DNA of 64,000 nt from Sporomusa ovata DSM 2662 (GCF_000445445.1 NZ_ASXP01000004.1:248001-312000); one strand, 5' to 3'. Positions 6,734-15,846 are shown, counted from the stretch's first letter. The notes: generated from the sequence alone by a model not told the origin. Numbers and translations are program-made.

Positions 6734-7126
6734 ATGAAAATTGCAGATTTAGTACAAAGTGCTGATTGGAAAGCTGAGAAGCATGTACCGGTGATTGAGG
6801 CACCAGAAAAAGGTAAAGCAGGGGAAAAGGTTAGTGTTGAGGTTTGTGTTGGTAAAGAAATTGCTCATCCGAATACAACCGAACACCATATTCGCTGGAT
6901 AAAACTCTACTTTAAGCCTGATAACGCTAAATTTGCCTCTGAGGTTGCTACTTTTGAATTTGCAGCTCACGGTGAATCTACGGAAGGTGCTAATAAAGGT
7001 CCGGTCTTTACCGAACCTTTTGGTAAAGCAGTAATTAAACTTAACGGCTCTGGTACGTTAGTTGCTGAATCTTATTGTAATATTCATGGTTTGTGGGAAG
7101 GGACTAAGACTATTACTGTAGAATAA
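6734..7126 (+). CDS. class II desulfoferrodoxin / superoxide reductase
   Basis: A 130-aa one-iron superoxide reductase that reduces superoxide to hydrogen peroxide in the cytoplasm of anaerobes, with electrons from rubredoxin. The centre II ligands are visible: H17 in the EKHVPVI motif (E15-K16 near the active site), H45 in EIAHPN, H51 in TEHHIRW, C115 and H118 in CNIHGLW. The N-terminal desulforedoxin domain of class I enzymes is absent, so this is the neelaredoxin type. ATG 6734 follows AAGGGGGAA. It is transcribed alone, with a PerR-like box upstream and a strong terminator behind. Rubredoxin-like domains are encoded at 20.1 kb. Confidence 0.93.
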   Translation: MKIADLVQSADWKAEKHVPVIEAPEKGKAGEKVSVEVCVGKEIAHPNTTEHHIRWIKLYFKPDNAKFASEVATFEFAAHGESTEGANKGPVFTEPFGKAVIKLNGSGTLVAESYCNIHGLWEGTKTITVE

Positions 7127-7143
7127 CTACATAAGATGTTCTT

Positions 7144-7174
7144 GAGGCCAGGGCGTTAGATCCTGGCCTCTTTT
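7144..7174 (+). terminator. rho-independent terminator after superoxide reductase
   Basis: A perfect 9-bp stem (GAGGCCAGG/CCTGGCCTC, 7144-7152 and 7162-7170) is followed by TTTT. Confidence 0.88.
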
Positions 7175-7222
7175 ATTCCAGCAGATAAAGTGACGGGGAT
7201 TAGTGAAACAATAAATGTCTGA

Positions 7223-7251
7223 TTGTTCGATTAATTGAATAATGGTATAAT
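7223..7251 (+). promoter_or_regulatory. SigA-type promoter
   Basis: TTGTTC (7223-7228), a 17-bp spacer and TATAAT (7246-7251) with a TGG extended -10. It drives the membrane protein gene at 7306. Confidence 0.65.
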
Positions 7252-7305
7252 ATAGCTGAGGACTTAAAGGAGAACTGCATTATAATGTACCGGGAGGTTG
7301 ATTGT

Positions 7306-7746
7306 ATGCAGAAACTACTATTAGTCATGGCTTGTTGTTCTATTGTTTGGAATTATGATATTCCACAGCGTTACAGACGTTATGAAAATGGTCAGGTACT
7401 TTGTGGCCGTCGCCTGGTTAGATTAACGCTATTAAGGATGGGAAGACACGTTGGGGCTAAAGTTGCCCGCCGCTTAACGCTGATGCTGCTGTTTTTTTCA
7501 TGGATGAGTCTTTCGTGTTATTTTATTGCCATTAGCGCTACTTTTCAGACAATTGGGCTTAAGTTGGTTGCATTGCTTGCTGCTATTTTGGGAACTATTG
7601 TTTTATGGCAGGATATGGAAGGCGCTTATCGGAACTTTACTGAGTGGTGTTACAATCAGGAAGATAGTATTATTTTGGTTACTAAAGGCTGTTGGGAGAT
7701 TATCCTTGCAGGCTTAATTTTTATCAATGTGTATGTAATGAAGTAA
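7306..7746 (+). CDS. hypothetical membrane protein (146 aa)
   Basis: ATG 7306 follows GGGAGG at 7291-7296; another in-frame ATG at 7285 has a weaker placement. The N-terminus has a short hydrophobic stretch (LLLVMACCSIVW), then a basic region rich in Arg (about 20-55), then two or three membrane helices (LTLMLLFFSWMSLSCYFIAIS, LVALLAAILGTIVLW, IILAGLIFINVYVM). No family is recognised. It has its own SigA-type promoter and lies upstream of lysC without clear linkage. Confidence 0.55.
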   Translation: MQKLLLVMACCSIVWNYDIPQRYRRYENGQVLCGRRLVRLTLLRMGRHVGAKVARRLTLMLLFFSWMSLSCYFIAISATFQTIGLKLVALLAAILGTIVLWQDMEGAYRNFTEWCYNQEDSIILVTKGCWEIILAGLIFINVYVMK

Positions 7747-7849
7747 AAAAGTTTACTGTTTTGTCCACTTGTAGAAGGATATTGTATTTATATGGAGAAT
7801 ATAAACTGCCGTGCGTAATTATATGCAGCGTAGATAAAGGGGGATAGGC

Positions 7850-9070
7850 ATGGCACTAATTGTAAAAAAATTTGGCGGAAGCTCTGTAGCTACACCGGAA
7901 AAAATTATAGCAGTTGCCAGGCGGGTATTAAAGGAAAAAAATTCTGATGATCAAATTGTCGTTGTAGTATCAGCAATGGGAGATACTACAGATGATTTAA
8001 TAAGTTTGGCGAAAGCGATTACAGATCAGACTACTGGACGAGAGATGGATATGCTTCTGGCAACCGGCGAACAAGTATCGATTGCGCTTTTAGCCATGGC
8101 ATTTGCCAAACTAGGGCATGAAGCAGTATCTATGACTGGTTTTCAAGCTGGCTTTACCACCAATGAGATGTTTAATAAAGCAAAGATAACCGGCATTGCT
8201 GCCGACAGAGTCCGGCAAGAACTTAATGCCGGTAAGATTGTTGTAGTAGCAGGTTTTCAGGGATTGACTAAAAATGGTGATATCACCACTTTAGGGCGGG
8301 GCGGTTCTGATACTACGGCAGTGGCGGTAGCAGCCGGTTTAAAGGCAGATCACTGCGAAATCTATACTGACGTTGATGGAATCTATTCGTCAGATCCCAG
8401 AGTTGTTCCGACTGCGAGGCGCATGAAAGAAATTACATATAATGAAATGCTTGAAATGGCGCGGCTTGGTGCCGGCGTAATGCATCCACGTTCAGTAGAA
8501 TTAGGTATGCATTATGATATGCCCATTCATGTCCGCTCCACGTTTACACAGGAACCGGGTACATTTATCAGGGAGGAATATACTATGGAAGAAAAAGAGT
8601 TTGTCATTCGTGGCGTAACACATGATACTAATGTTGCCAAAATAGCTGTGCTGGGAGTAGCAGATCAGCCTGGAATTGCCTATAAGATATTCTCTACCTT
8701 GGCAGAGGCCAATGTTGACGTAGACATGATTGTTCAAAGTGTTCGTGCTATGGACAAACACATTATCGACATGGTATTTACTATTGCCCAAGGCGATGCT
8801 CCCCAAGCTAAGAAACTTTTGGAAAGACTGAAAACAGAAATGGAATTTAGCGGTTTGATGATTGATGAGAATGTAGCCAAAGTATCGGTAGTTGGTGCTG
8901 GCATGCTAGGTAACCCGGGCATTGCCGCTACTACCTTTGGTGCGCTGGCTGATGCCGGTATTAATATAGAGGTTATTAGCACTTCTGAAATCAGTATTTC
9001 ATGTTTGATTGAATTAGATAGAGTCAAAGAAGCTGTAAATGCCATTCATGCCCGTTTTTTCCCCGATTAA
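7850..9070 (+). CDS. lysC: aspartate kinase, monofunctional, with internal beta-subunit start
   Basis: A 406-aa aspartokinase: ATP-dependent phosphorylation of aspartate, the first step to lysine, threonine, methionine and diaminopimelate. The kinase domain begins with KKFGGSSVATPEKI, contains ATGEQVS and GRGGSDTTAVA, and ends near residue 245; two ACT domains follow (about 262-330 and 345-400), normally the feedback-inhibition module. Inside the gene, GGGAGG at 8571-8576 stands 8 nt before an in-frame ATG at 8585. This matches the arrangement by which Bacillus-type aspartokinase II makes a separate regulatory beta subunit (here 161 aa). It precedes asnS and an aminotransferase, forming an aspartate-centred block. 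Confidence 0.95.
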   Translation: MALIVKKFGGSSVATPEKIIAVARRVLKEKNSDDQIVVVVSAMGDTTDDLISLAKAITDQTTGREMDMLLATGEQVSIALLAMAFAKLGHEAVSMTGFQAGFTTNEMFNKAKITGIAADRVRQELNAGKIVVVAGFQGLTKNGDITTLGRGGSDTTAVAVAAGLKADHCEIYTDVDGIYSSDPRVVPTARRMKEITYNEMLEMARLGAGVMHPRSVELGMHYDMPIHVRSTFTQEPGTFIREEYTMEEKEFVIRGVTHDTNVAKIAVLGVADQPGIAYKIFSTLAEANVDVDMIVQSVRAMDKHIIDMVFTIAQGDAPQAKKLLERLKTEMEFSGLMIDENVAKVSVVGAGMLGNPGIAATTFGALADAGINIEVISTSEISISCLIELDRVKEAVNAIHARFFPD

Positions 9071-9087
9071 AGCAAAAGATCAAGCAA

Positions 9088-9120
9088 AGACAGTCCTGAC
9101 AAGGGGACTGTCTTTTTTTT
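9088..9120 (+). terminator. rho-independent terminator after lysC
   Basis: A 9-bp perfect stem (AGACAGTCC/GGACTGTCT) is followed by eight T residues. It separates lysC from asnS transcription. Confidence 0.92.
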
Positions 9121-9237
9121 AACAATTTTCAAAAGGAAAAATAATGATATATCCAGAATAAGTACATAATAGCCATATAACCCAGTAGTGTCTAGTATAT
9201 GTAGGCTAGATGCACGTATTGGAAAGGAGGGCATTGG

Positions 9238-10530
9238 GTGGAAATAGCACTCATAAAAAATTTGTCTTGCCATGTTGGCGAGCAAGTAACTATACAAGGA
9301 TGGATTTATAATCAGCGCTCTTCCGGAAAAATAGCGTTTCTTATTATCCGGGATGGCTCAGGGCTGATGCAAGGGGTAGTGGTTAAGCAGGAAGCAGGCG
9401 AAGTCCTGTTTTCTGATGCCAAAAAGCTAACCCAGGAAAGCGCTGTTAAAGTAACCGGTTTGGTGCGTGAGGAACCACGGTCAATTGGTGGCTATGAAAT
9501 GCAAATTACAGCCTTAGAGATTATCAGTATTGCTGAAGATTATCCCATTACCCATAAGGAGCATGGTGTGGATTTTCTGGCCGAACACCGACATCTTTGG
9601 ATACGTACACCGCGACAGGCTGCTGTGTTACGTATCCGTTCTGAGATTGAACATGCACTCAGGAGCTTTTTTTATGAGCGTGATTTTGTCTTGGCTGATG
9701 CGCCGATTATCACACCAGCGGCTTGTGAAGGTACAACTAACTTATTTGAACTTGACTATCATGGTGAAAAAGGCTATTTATCGCAAAGTGGTCAGCTGTA
9801 TAATGAGGCTAATGCTATGGCTTTAGGACGCATATACTGTTTTGGCCCCACTTTCCGGGCTGAGAAGTCGAAGACCCGTCGGCACCTGCTGGAATTTTGG
9901 ATGATTGAGGCCGAAATGGCCTATTTTGCTCTTAATGATACCATGAAGCTCCAGGAAGAAATGATTAGCTATGTTATTGAACGGGTGCTGGAAAAATGCA
10001 CTAATGATCTCAAAGCACTGGAGCGGGATGTTGAAAAGCTGAGGGCCATTAAGCTGCCGTTTCCGCGTATTAGCTATACAGAGGCTGTTGAAATCCTGAA
10101 ACAGGCAGGCGAAGAATTTACCTGGGGAGATGATTTTGGTGCACCCCATGAGACCATTATTTCCAGCCACTTTAATGCGCCGGTATTTGTTCACCGTTAT
10201 CCAACGGCAATTAAAGCTTTTTATATGAAACCTGATCCAGATAATCCTGAAGTAGTGTTAGGTGCTGATCTGTTAGCGCCTGAGGGCTATGGCGAAATCA
10301 TTGGCGGCGGTCAGCGTATTGATGATTTGGCATTACTAGAGCAGCGGATTGCCGAGCATAAGTTGCCACAAGAGGCCTTTGAGTGGTATCTGGATTTAAG
10401 ACGGTTTGGAACAGTACCGCATTCCGGTTTTGGACTGGGCCTTGAACGGACAGTTGCCTGGTTATGCGGTCTTGAGCACATTCGCGAGACTATTCCATTC
10501 CCGCGCATGCTGCATAAAATGTATCCTTGA
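9238..10530 (+). CDS. asnS: asparaginyl-tRNA synthetase
   Basis: A 430-aa class IIb aminoacyl-tRNA synthetase that charges tRNA-Asn. It has an N-terminal OB-fold anticodon-binding domain (about residues 1-100, [26 protein letters not shown]) and a class II catalytic domain with motif 2 ([25 protein letters not shown]) and motif 3 ([16 protein letters not shown]). The [11 protein letters not shown] and [11 protein letters not shown] segments favour AsnRS over AspRS. The start is GTG 9238 after GGAAAGGAGGG. The aminotransferase starts 27 nt downstream, so the two form an operon. No T-box is present in the short leader. Confidence 0.95.
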   Translation: MEIALIKNLSCHVGEQVTIQGWIYNQRSSGKIAFLIIRDGSGLMQGVVVKQEAGEVLFSDAKKLTQESAVKVTGLVREEPRSIGGYEMQITALEIISIAEDYPITHKEHGVDFLAEHRHLWIRTPRQAAVLRIRSEIEHALRSFFYERDFVLADAPIITPAACEGTTNLFELDYHGEKGYLSQSGQLYNEANAMALGRIYCFGPTFRAEKSKTRRHLLEFWMIEAEMAYFALNDTMKLQEEMISYVIERVLEKCTNDLKALERDVEKLRAIKLPFPRISYTEAVEILKQAGEEFTWGDDFGAPHETIISSHFNAPVFVHRYPTAIKAFYMKPDPDNPEVVLGADLLAPEGYGEIIGGGQRIDDLALLEQRIAEHKLPQEAFEWYLDLRRFGTVPHSGFGLGLERTVAWLCGLEHIRETIPFPRMLHKMYP

Positions 10531-10557
10531 ATTAAAATGAAACAGGGGGAGAGAAGC

Positions 10558-11805
10558 ATGACTTTAAGTCTTGCCGCAACACACGCAAAGGGTAAATTTG
10601 CTACTGACAAAATCTTTGGAGCTTCAGCAGCAGCTAATCAGGATGCTGCTCAATATGGGAAAGATAAGGTTGTCAACGCTACTATCGGCGCAATTTTAGA
10701 TGATAAGGAAGCTTTGGTATGTTTGCCTACAGTCGAAAAGGTATATCGAAATCTGCCAATAAATGAAGTCATTAACTATGCACCTATTGCTGGGTTACCT
10801 GAGTTCTTAGAGACTGCCACGGCCTTAGCATTTGGTGATAACCGTCCTGCGGCTTACACCAGCGCGGTAGCCACTTCTGGTGGATCAGGGGTAATCCATC
10901 ACACGATTGCGAATTATACAGAAATTGGTGATACGTTACTAACTTCTGACTGGTACTGGGGTCCGTACAAGGTATTATGCCAGGATGCCTTACGCAAGTT
11001 GGATACATATACTTTGTTTGATGAAAAACAAAACTTCAATAGTAAGTCATTTGAAAGCAAAGTCAACGAACTTTTGACTAAACAAGATAGTTTAGTGACT
11101 ATTATTAATACTCCGGCCCATAACCCTACTGGTTATAGCTTAAGCGACAGTGAATGGGACAACGTGCTGGAGGTTCTTAAAACGGCGGCTAAGGACCAAT
11201 CCAAACGCGTGATTCTGCTAGTAGACATAGCTTATATTGATTATGCAGGCGAGAAGAATGCGTGCCGTACCTTTATGAAGAAATTCGGTAATTTACCGGA
11301 TAATTTGCTTATCATTTTGGGCTTTAGTATGTCCAAAGGGTATACTATGTATGGGCAGCGTACCGGTGCTATGATTGGTATTTCCCCCAATAAGGATGTT
11401 GTCCGGGAATTTGCTGATATTAACCAATTTACCAGCAGAGCTACCTGGTCTAATATCAACCGCGGTTGTATGCGGCTCTTAGCGACCATTTACCACGATA
11501 AAGCCATATTGACACAAGTGGAAAAGGAACGCAATGAATATTACAATATGATCCGTGACCGTTCGGACATCTTTGTCCGTGAGGCTAAAGCGGCTAATCT
11601 GCACATGTTGCCATATATCGCAGGGTTCTTCTTAACTGTTCCGGCTAATAATCCTGATGCTGTGTGCGATAAGCTACATGAAGACCATATTTTTGCTGTA
11701 CCGCTTGCCAAGGGTATTCGCATTGCCGTATGTGCTGTGCCGTCCTTTAAAATTACCGGTATGGCAGCCAAAATGGCTCAGGCCATGGCTGACGTGGATA
11801 GATAA
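10558..11805 (+). CDS. class I PLP-dependent aminotransferase (aspartate/aromatic type)
   Basis: A 415-aa fold-type I aminotransferase. Visible are GGSGVIHHTIANY (cofactor phosphate region), NTPAHNPTGY (the conserved Asn-Pro-x-x-Gly segment), DIAYIDYAG (Asp/Tyr contacting PLP) and FSMSKGYTMYGQRTGAM with the Schiff-base Lys. The overall pattern is that of the aspartate/aromatic aminotransferase subgroup rather than the usual Bacillus AspC type. ATG 10558 is chosen because GGGGGAGAG precedes it. The position after lysC and asnS suggests it makes or uses aspartate; the exact substrate is not determined by sequence reading. Confidence 0.85.
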   Translation: MTLSLAATHAKGKFATDKIFGASAAANQDAAQYGKDKVVNATIGAILDDKEALVCLPTVEKVYRNLPINEVINYAPIAGLPEFLETATALAFGDNRPAAYTSAVATSGGSGVIHHTIANYTEIGDTLLTSDWYWGPYKVLCQDALRKLDTYTLFDEKQNFNSKSFESKVNELLTKQDSLVTIINTPAHNPTGYSLSDSEWDNVLEVLKTAAKDQSKRVILLVDIAYIDYAGEKNACRTFMKKFGNLPDNLLIILGFSMSKGYTMYGQRTGAMIGISPNKDVVREFADINQFTSRATWSNINRGCMRLLATIYHDKAILTQVEKERNEYYNMIRDRSDIFVREAKAANLHMLPYIAGFFLTVPANNPDAVCDKLHEDHIFAVPLAKGIRIAVCAVPSFKITGMAAKMAQAMADVDR

Positions 11806-11862
11806 ACCATGTTTGATAAGTAAGGTGCGGGAAATACTATTTTAAAAGGAGGTTTGATGCTC

Positions 11863-12039
11863 ATGAAATGTGATCACCGCAACTTACTTAAGAATACTTC
11901 ATTGGAATTTCCTCGTACTGGTTTTTGGATGGTACATGTTTTGGGAGCCATGTTCCTTGTTTTATTCGGCATGCGTTTGGCGGTAAGAAACGCGTCAATA
12001 CCAATAATTGCTTACCGGCTATTCAAAAGGCTGCGGTAA
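11863..12039 (+). CDS. small membrane protein (58 aa)
   Basis: AAAAGGAGG (11845-11853) stands 9 nt before ATG 11863 (ATG 11857 is too close). The product has a polar N-terminus, one hydrophobic helix (FWMVHVLGAMFLVLFGM) and a basic C-terminus (AYRLFKRLR). It sits 57 nt behind the aminotransferase and before a terminator, so it is probably read through from that operon. Function unknown. Confidence 0.5.
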   Translation: MKCDHRNLLKNTSLEFPRTGFWMVHVLGAMFLVLFGMRLAVRNASIPIIAYRLFKRLR

Positions 12040-12070
12040 GCGCTGTATATAGACTGGCAATAATTTTATA

Positions 12071-12118
12071 CGGCCATCTTTCCCAATACTGTATAGGGAT
12101 AAGATGGCCGCATTTATT
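12071..12118 (+). terminator. terminator between convergent units
   Basis: A 10-bp perfect stem (CGGCCATCTT at 12071-12080, AAGATGGCCG at 12101-12110) is followed by CATTTATTTT. It closes the aminotransferase unit; the opposing regulator gene ends at 12119. Confidence 0.82.
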
Positions 12119-13057
12119 TTAGCTATTGCCCATAAGTTGCCCAGTTTGGGACAAATCATAACCGCCCATGCCGCCCACTTCGTTACGAAATACATCGGAA
12201 CGAATAACGTCTAGCAGAGTTTGAAAATGTGGTTTATCGATATCTTCCTTGCGGAGGACAAGGTCATAACGCTCTTTTTTCTGAAAAATAAATTCAATAT
12301 CATTGACTTGTAGTGCGGCTTTTTCAATGCCGATACCTATATCGGCTTCGCCTCTGGCAATACAGCTTGCGACTGCCAAATGGCTTGTTTCTTCTCTGGA
12401 GTAGCCTTTGATCTGATGATAATCAATGTCAAGAACGTGAAGCATTTCGTCGAGTAAGACCCTTGAACCGGAGCCGCGTTCCCGGTTGATAAGTGTTATG
12501 TCAGGCCGGGTTAAGTCCTGCCAATTGTTGATATTTTTTGGATTGCCTTTAGCAACATAGAAACCGGTATTACGATAGGCCAAATTGTAGACCAGCGTCC
12601 GGTGTCCTGGTAAGAACCTACGAACATAAGGAGTATTGTACGTATCAGTGTCGCTATCCCATAAATGGGCAGTAGCAATATTAGCAGTCCCGCGATAAAG
12701 GGCTAACAAGCCGTCGATGCTGCCAGAGTAATTACGAAAACAGCGGACGTGAGGCAGGGCTCTTTCTAGGTGTCGTATCAGAATATCAAGCACAATATCT
12801 TGCCCGCAGATAATGAAACTCTCGGGCTCCGGAGCGGGGTCATCTGTTGGCAGTTGGGCAGCGCTTTGTTTGGTAAGCATATTGTTCTTCTTTGATCTTT
12901 GGATATAGATTTCTAAATCCGGTGCTTCGACACGGACTTTCCGCCCAATATGATAGGCTGCAAGATCGCCACGCTTAATCATTTCATAAACAGTGAAACG
13001 AGATATTTTCAGGATTTTAGCGACCTCTTCGGGGGTGTAGGCAGTTGTATCACTCAT
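12119..13057 (-). CDS. HTH (excisionase type) regulator with molybdate-type substrate-binding domain
   Basis: A 312-aa transcription regulator. The N-terminus (YTPEEVAKILKISRFTVYEMIKRGDLAAYHIGRKVRVEAPDLEIYI) is a MerR/excisionase-like helix-turn-helix. Residues from about 85 form a periplasmic-binding-protein-like domain (GSIDGLLALYRGTANIATAHLWD, INRERGSGSRVLLDEML, ARGEADIGIG), which in this family senses molybdate or tungstate or a similar ligand. ATG 13057 follows TGAGGTG. It is divergent from a ModC-like ATPase gene, which supports a metal-oxyanion role. A palindrome (13093-13106) lies just downstream of its putative -10, suggesting autoregulation. Ligand identity is inferred. Confidence 0.82.
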   Translation of the reverse strand: MSDTTAYTPEEVAKILKISRFTVYEMIKRGDLAAYHIGRKVRVEAPDLEIYIQRSKKNNMLTKQSAAQLPTDDPAPEPESFIICGQDIVLDILIRHLERALPHVRCFRNYSGSIDGLLALYRGTANIATAHLWDSDTDTYNTPYVRRFLPGHRTLVYNLAYRNTGFYVAKGNPKNINNWQDLTRPDITLINRERGSGSRVLLDEMLHVLDIDYHQIKGYSREETSHLAVASCIARGEADIGIGIEKAALQVNDIEFIFQKKERYDLVLRKEDIDKPHFQTLLDVIRSDVFRNEVGGMGGYDLSQTGQLMGNS

Positions 13058-13092
13058 AAGTATGCACCTCAATAAAAAAGTTGTAATAATTT

Positions 13093-13106
13093 AAGAGCAA
13101 GCTCTT
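13093..13106. promoter_or_regulatory. palindromic operator candidate before the HTH regulator gene
   Basis: AAGAGC-AA-GCTCTT has perfect 6-bp arms. On the minus strand it begins 6 bp downstream of a TATGAT -10 candidate (13113-13118), so it would cover the transcription start of the regulator gene. Confidence 0.4.
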
Positions 13107-13315
13107 GCCAATATCATACAACAAATATTATAATAACACCATAGGGATTATGTTATGTTTTGTTAGTTTATATTTATTGGATTTAAAATTATTGTCTCAG
13201 AAGGTATTCAAGAGCTTATTTCTAGCCAGCTGACCAACCAGCAGCATCTGATTTTCGCTTATTGGCTGGTCTAAAAGGTATGATATTAGGAGAATCAGTA
13301 AAGGGTGTGTTCTAA

Positions 13316-13999
13316 GTGCTGCAAGTAATGATAAAGAAAAAATTAGCAGATTTTATGCTGGACATTGAGTTTACTGTTGAAAATAATATTTTGGTTTTGT
13401 TTGGTCATTCGGGCGCAGGTAAGACAACCATCTTACGCGCGATTGCCGGTCTTTTGCGCCCAGATGAAGGAACCATTATTCATAATGAACACATTTTGTT
13501 CTCTTCCACGGACAGAACATTCGTACCACCGCAATTTCGGCGTGTGGGATATATGTTTCAGGAATTTGCCTTATTTCCCCATATGAATGTTAGAGAAAAC
13601 ATATGGTATGGTGTCAAGCAACATGATAGTAAGTCGCAGGAACTATATGAAAGGCTGCTGGGGCTGCTGCGTATTGAACATCTGGCAACGCGGTTTATTG
13701 ATAGGTTATCAGGAGGGGAGAAGCAACGTGTTGCTCTTGCGCGTGCTCTGATGGCCGAGCCGGCTATTTTACTGCTGGATGAACCTTTGTCAGCGCTTGA
13801 TAGTGATACCCGGCTGGAATTACAGGCAGAACTGAAAAAAATTCAACAAATCTGGAATATTCCTTTTGTTCTTGTAACCCATGATCTTTCGGAGGCCAAG
13901 ACATTAGGCGATCAATTCCTATTTTTGGAGAAAGGTAGAAAAATGGGCAGTCCTGCTTTACGGCCAAGTGAGTTTCTTCAGTGTCAAAACATTGGGTAA
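13316..13999 (+). CDS. ABC transporter ATPase, ModC-like, without MOP domain
   Basis: A 227-aa ATP-binding subunit. Walker A is GHSGAGKTT, the Q-loop lies in GYMFQEFALFPH, the signature is LSGGEKQR, Walker B is ILLLDEPLSALD and the H-loop is VTHDLSEA. The N-terminus (LQVMIKKKLADFMLDIEF) is typical of molybdate/sulfate importer ATPases. Full ModC has about 350 aa with a C-terminal MOP domain that binds molybdate; here the protein stops after the ATPase domain. GTG 13316 follows AAAGGG. No permease or binding-protein gene is adjacent, so it must work with subunits encoded elsewhere. Divergence from the oxyanion-type regulator supports the assignment. Confidence 0.8.
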   Translation: MLQVMIKKKLADFMLDIEFTVENNILVLFGHSGAGKTTILRAIAGLLRPDEGTIIHNEHILFSSTDRTFVPPQFRRVGYMFQEFALFPHMNVRENIWYGVKQHDSKSQELYERLLGLLRIEHLATRFIDRLSGGEKQRVALARALMAEPAILLLDEPLSALDSDTRLELQAELKKIQQIWNIPFVLVTHDLSEAKTLGDQFLFLEKGRKMGSPALRPSEFLQCQNIG

Positions 14000-14027
14000 T
14001 AGGAACATGATGAATCTTCCGAGTGTG

Positions 14028-14089
14028 AACTAGACGTATACCGGAATCCATTATTCGTATGAATGATGGATTCCGGTATACGTCTAGTT
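14028..14089. repeat. long perfect inverted repeat (24-bp arms)
   Basis: Arms 14028-14051 and 14066-14089 are exact reverse complements of 24 nt. Within the 14-nt loop a further 4-bp stem (ATTC/GAAT) closes a GTAT loop. It follows the ModC-like gene by 28 nt. No strong T tract follows (TTTAGTTT), so it may terminate poorly, stabilise the mRNA end, or be a miniature mobile or palindromic element. Confidence 0.85.
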
Positions 14090-14182
14090 TAGTTTGGAGT
14101 AATAGCGGCAGGAAATTAGAGGCATATAGTTGAATAAAATAAATATAGTGTAAAGAAGTATATCCTGATGGGGGGCCTTTTT

Positions 14183-15844
14183 GTGTCAGCGAAAATTCGT
14201 ATTACGTTTTCTAACGGCCATACGGGTGAGTATGCTAAGGGTGTTACGTTGCTGGAACTTAGCCGGAATGCGGCGCATAGGTACATAACACCAGTAGTGG
14301 CTGCCAAAGTGAATAACGAAATTAAAGATTTGCAAAGTGTGTTAGAGCAAGATAGCAGGGTAGACTTTATTGAGCTTCGCAGCAGTGACGGGATGAAGGT
14401 TTATCAGCGCAGCATAACGCTGGTTATGATTGTCGCTGCGCAAGAATTGTTTCCCGGTTGTGAAGTGACAGTGGAGCATTCTTTAAGTAAAGGCTTATAT
14501 TGTGAGTTGCACCATGGGCGGGATGTAACGCCTGAGGATATTACTCAACTTGAGCAGCAGATGCGTCAGATTATGGTTGAGGATCGTCCCATCATCCGCA
14601 AAACACTGCTCAAATCGGAGGCAATAGAATTATTTAAGGCAGCTGGACGCAAGGAAAAGGTCAGTCTGTTAGAGCAGCTTAACAGGGAAAAGGTAAACAT
14701 TTACTATTGTGGACAGATTTACGACTATTTATACGGGACGATGACACCATCTACAGGCTATTTGCAAGTTTTTGAGCTCAAAAATTATCCGCCAGGAATT
14801 ATTTTGCGACTCCCTGAAGAGGAAAATCCCAATAAATTGCCACAGTTTATTGAGAATCCGAAGTTGTTTAAGGTATTACAGGAAGCCGAGGCGTGGGGCA
14901 ATATCTTGCGGTGCGGGTATGTGGCTACCCTTAATGAGTGTACGAAAGCAGGGGGGATTGGCGATATTATCCGGGTAGCCGAAGCACTGCATGAGAAAAA
15001 AATTGCCCAGATTGCCGATTTTGTAGCTTCCCATCATAACGATGTGCGAGTAATCCTGGTAGCTGGACCATCTTCTTCCGGAAAAACAACCTTTGCCCAA
15101 CGACTTAATATTCAACTACGGGTTAATGGTGTGTGGCCTGTACCTATTTCCCTGGATGACTACTTTGTTGATCGGGATAAGACACCAATTGACAATACGG
15201 GAGCCTATGATTTTGAGGCTATTGAAGCCATAGACCTGCAATTATTCAACTCCCATTTGGCCCGGATTTTAGCCGGAGAAGAAGTGGAGATGCCTACCTA
15301 TAACTTTAAGACAGGGCAGCGGGAGCACCGGGGACACCGGATTAAAGTGGATAAAGGTCAACCGTTAATCATTGAAGGTATTCATGGCTTAAATGAACGC
15401 CTGACAAGTGCTGTTCCCCGTCACTGTAAGATAAAGATATATATTAGTGCGTTAACACAATTATCCATAGACAGTCATAACCGTATCCCGACAACCGATG
15501 CCCGTCTTATTCGCAGGATTGTTCGTGACAGTGAATTTCGTTCGCATGATGCGCTGATGACACTAAAGATGTGGAATTCTGTGCGGCGTGGTGAGGAGCG
15601 CAATATTTTTCCTTTCCAGGAACAAGCTGATCTCATGTTTAATTCAGCTCTTATTTATGAATTGGCGGTGCTTAAAAAGTATGCCGAGCCGCTCTTGGAA
15701 AGAATCACCAGTCAAGAACCTGAGTATTCTGAAGCACGGCGGTTACTAAATTTCCTGGAATTCTTTGATTCAGTGGAAGATGATGAAATTCCCCCTAACT
15801 CCATATTGCGTGAGTTTATCGGTAAGTCCTGTTTCGAAAAATAA
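14183..15844 (+). CDS. nucleoside kinase (TGS plus uridine kinase-like)
   Basis: A 553-aa protein. The N-terminal part (about residues 1-65) is TGS-like, followed by a segment resembling the second domain of threonyl-tRNA synthetase (LHHGRDVTPEDITQLEQQMRQIM). The C-terminal P-loop kinase of the uridine kinase/phosphoribulokinase family has Walker A GPSSSGKTTFAQRL, the SLDDYFVDR segment and EGIHGLNERL. Family knowledge: such fusions are annotated as nucleoside or uridine kinases in clostridia; the substrate is not proven. GTG 14183 is chosen because GGGGGG (14170-14175) lies 7 nt upstream, inside the frame that would start at ATG 14168. It ends at a bidirectional terminator. Confidence 0.85.
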   Translation: MSAKIRITFSNGHTGEYAKGVTLLELSRNAAHRYITPVVAAKVNNEIKDLQSVLEQDSRVDFIELRSSDGMKVYQRSITLVMIVAAQELFPGCEVTVEHSLSKGLYCELHHGRDVTPEDITQLEQQMRQIMVEDRPIIRKTLLKSEAIELFKAAGRKEKVSLLEQLNREKVNIYYCGQIYDYLYGTMTPSTGYLQVFELKNYPPGIILRLPEEENPNKLPQFIENPKLFKVLQEAEAWGNILRCGYVATLNECTKAGGIGDIIRVAEALHEKKIAQIADFVASHHNDVRVILVAGPSSSGKTTFAQRLNIQLRVNGVWPVPISLDDYFVDRDKTPIDNTGAYDFEAIEAIDLQLFNSHLARILAGEEVEMPTYNFKTGQREHRGHRIKVDKGQPLIIEGIHGLNERLTSAVPRHCKIKIYISALTQLSIDSHNRIPTTDARLIRRIVRDSEFRSHDALMTLKMWNSVRRGEERNIFPFQEQADLMFNSALIYELAVLKKYAEPLLERITSQEPEYSEARRLLNFLEFFDSVEDDEIPPNSILREFIGKSCFEK

Positions 15845-15846
15845 TA

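Noticed and set aside
7747..7849. Lysine riboswitch before lysC
   Set aside because: Only about 100 nt of leader and no lysine-box stems; too short for this riboswitch.
8501..9045. Minus-strand open frames opposite lysC
   Set aside because: They are antisense shadows without ribosome sites or recognisable domains.
9121..9237. T-box before asnS
   Set aside because: No AGGGTGG-N-ACCGCG motif or antiterminator; the leader is only about 117 nt.
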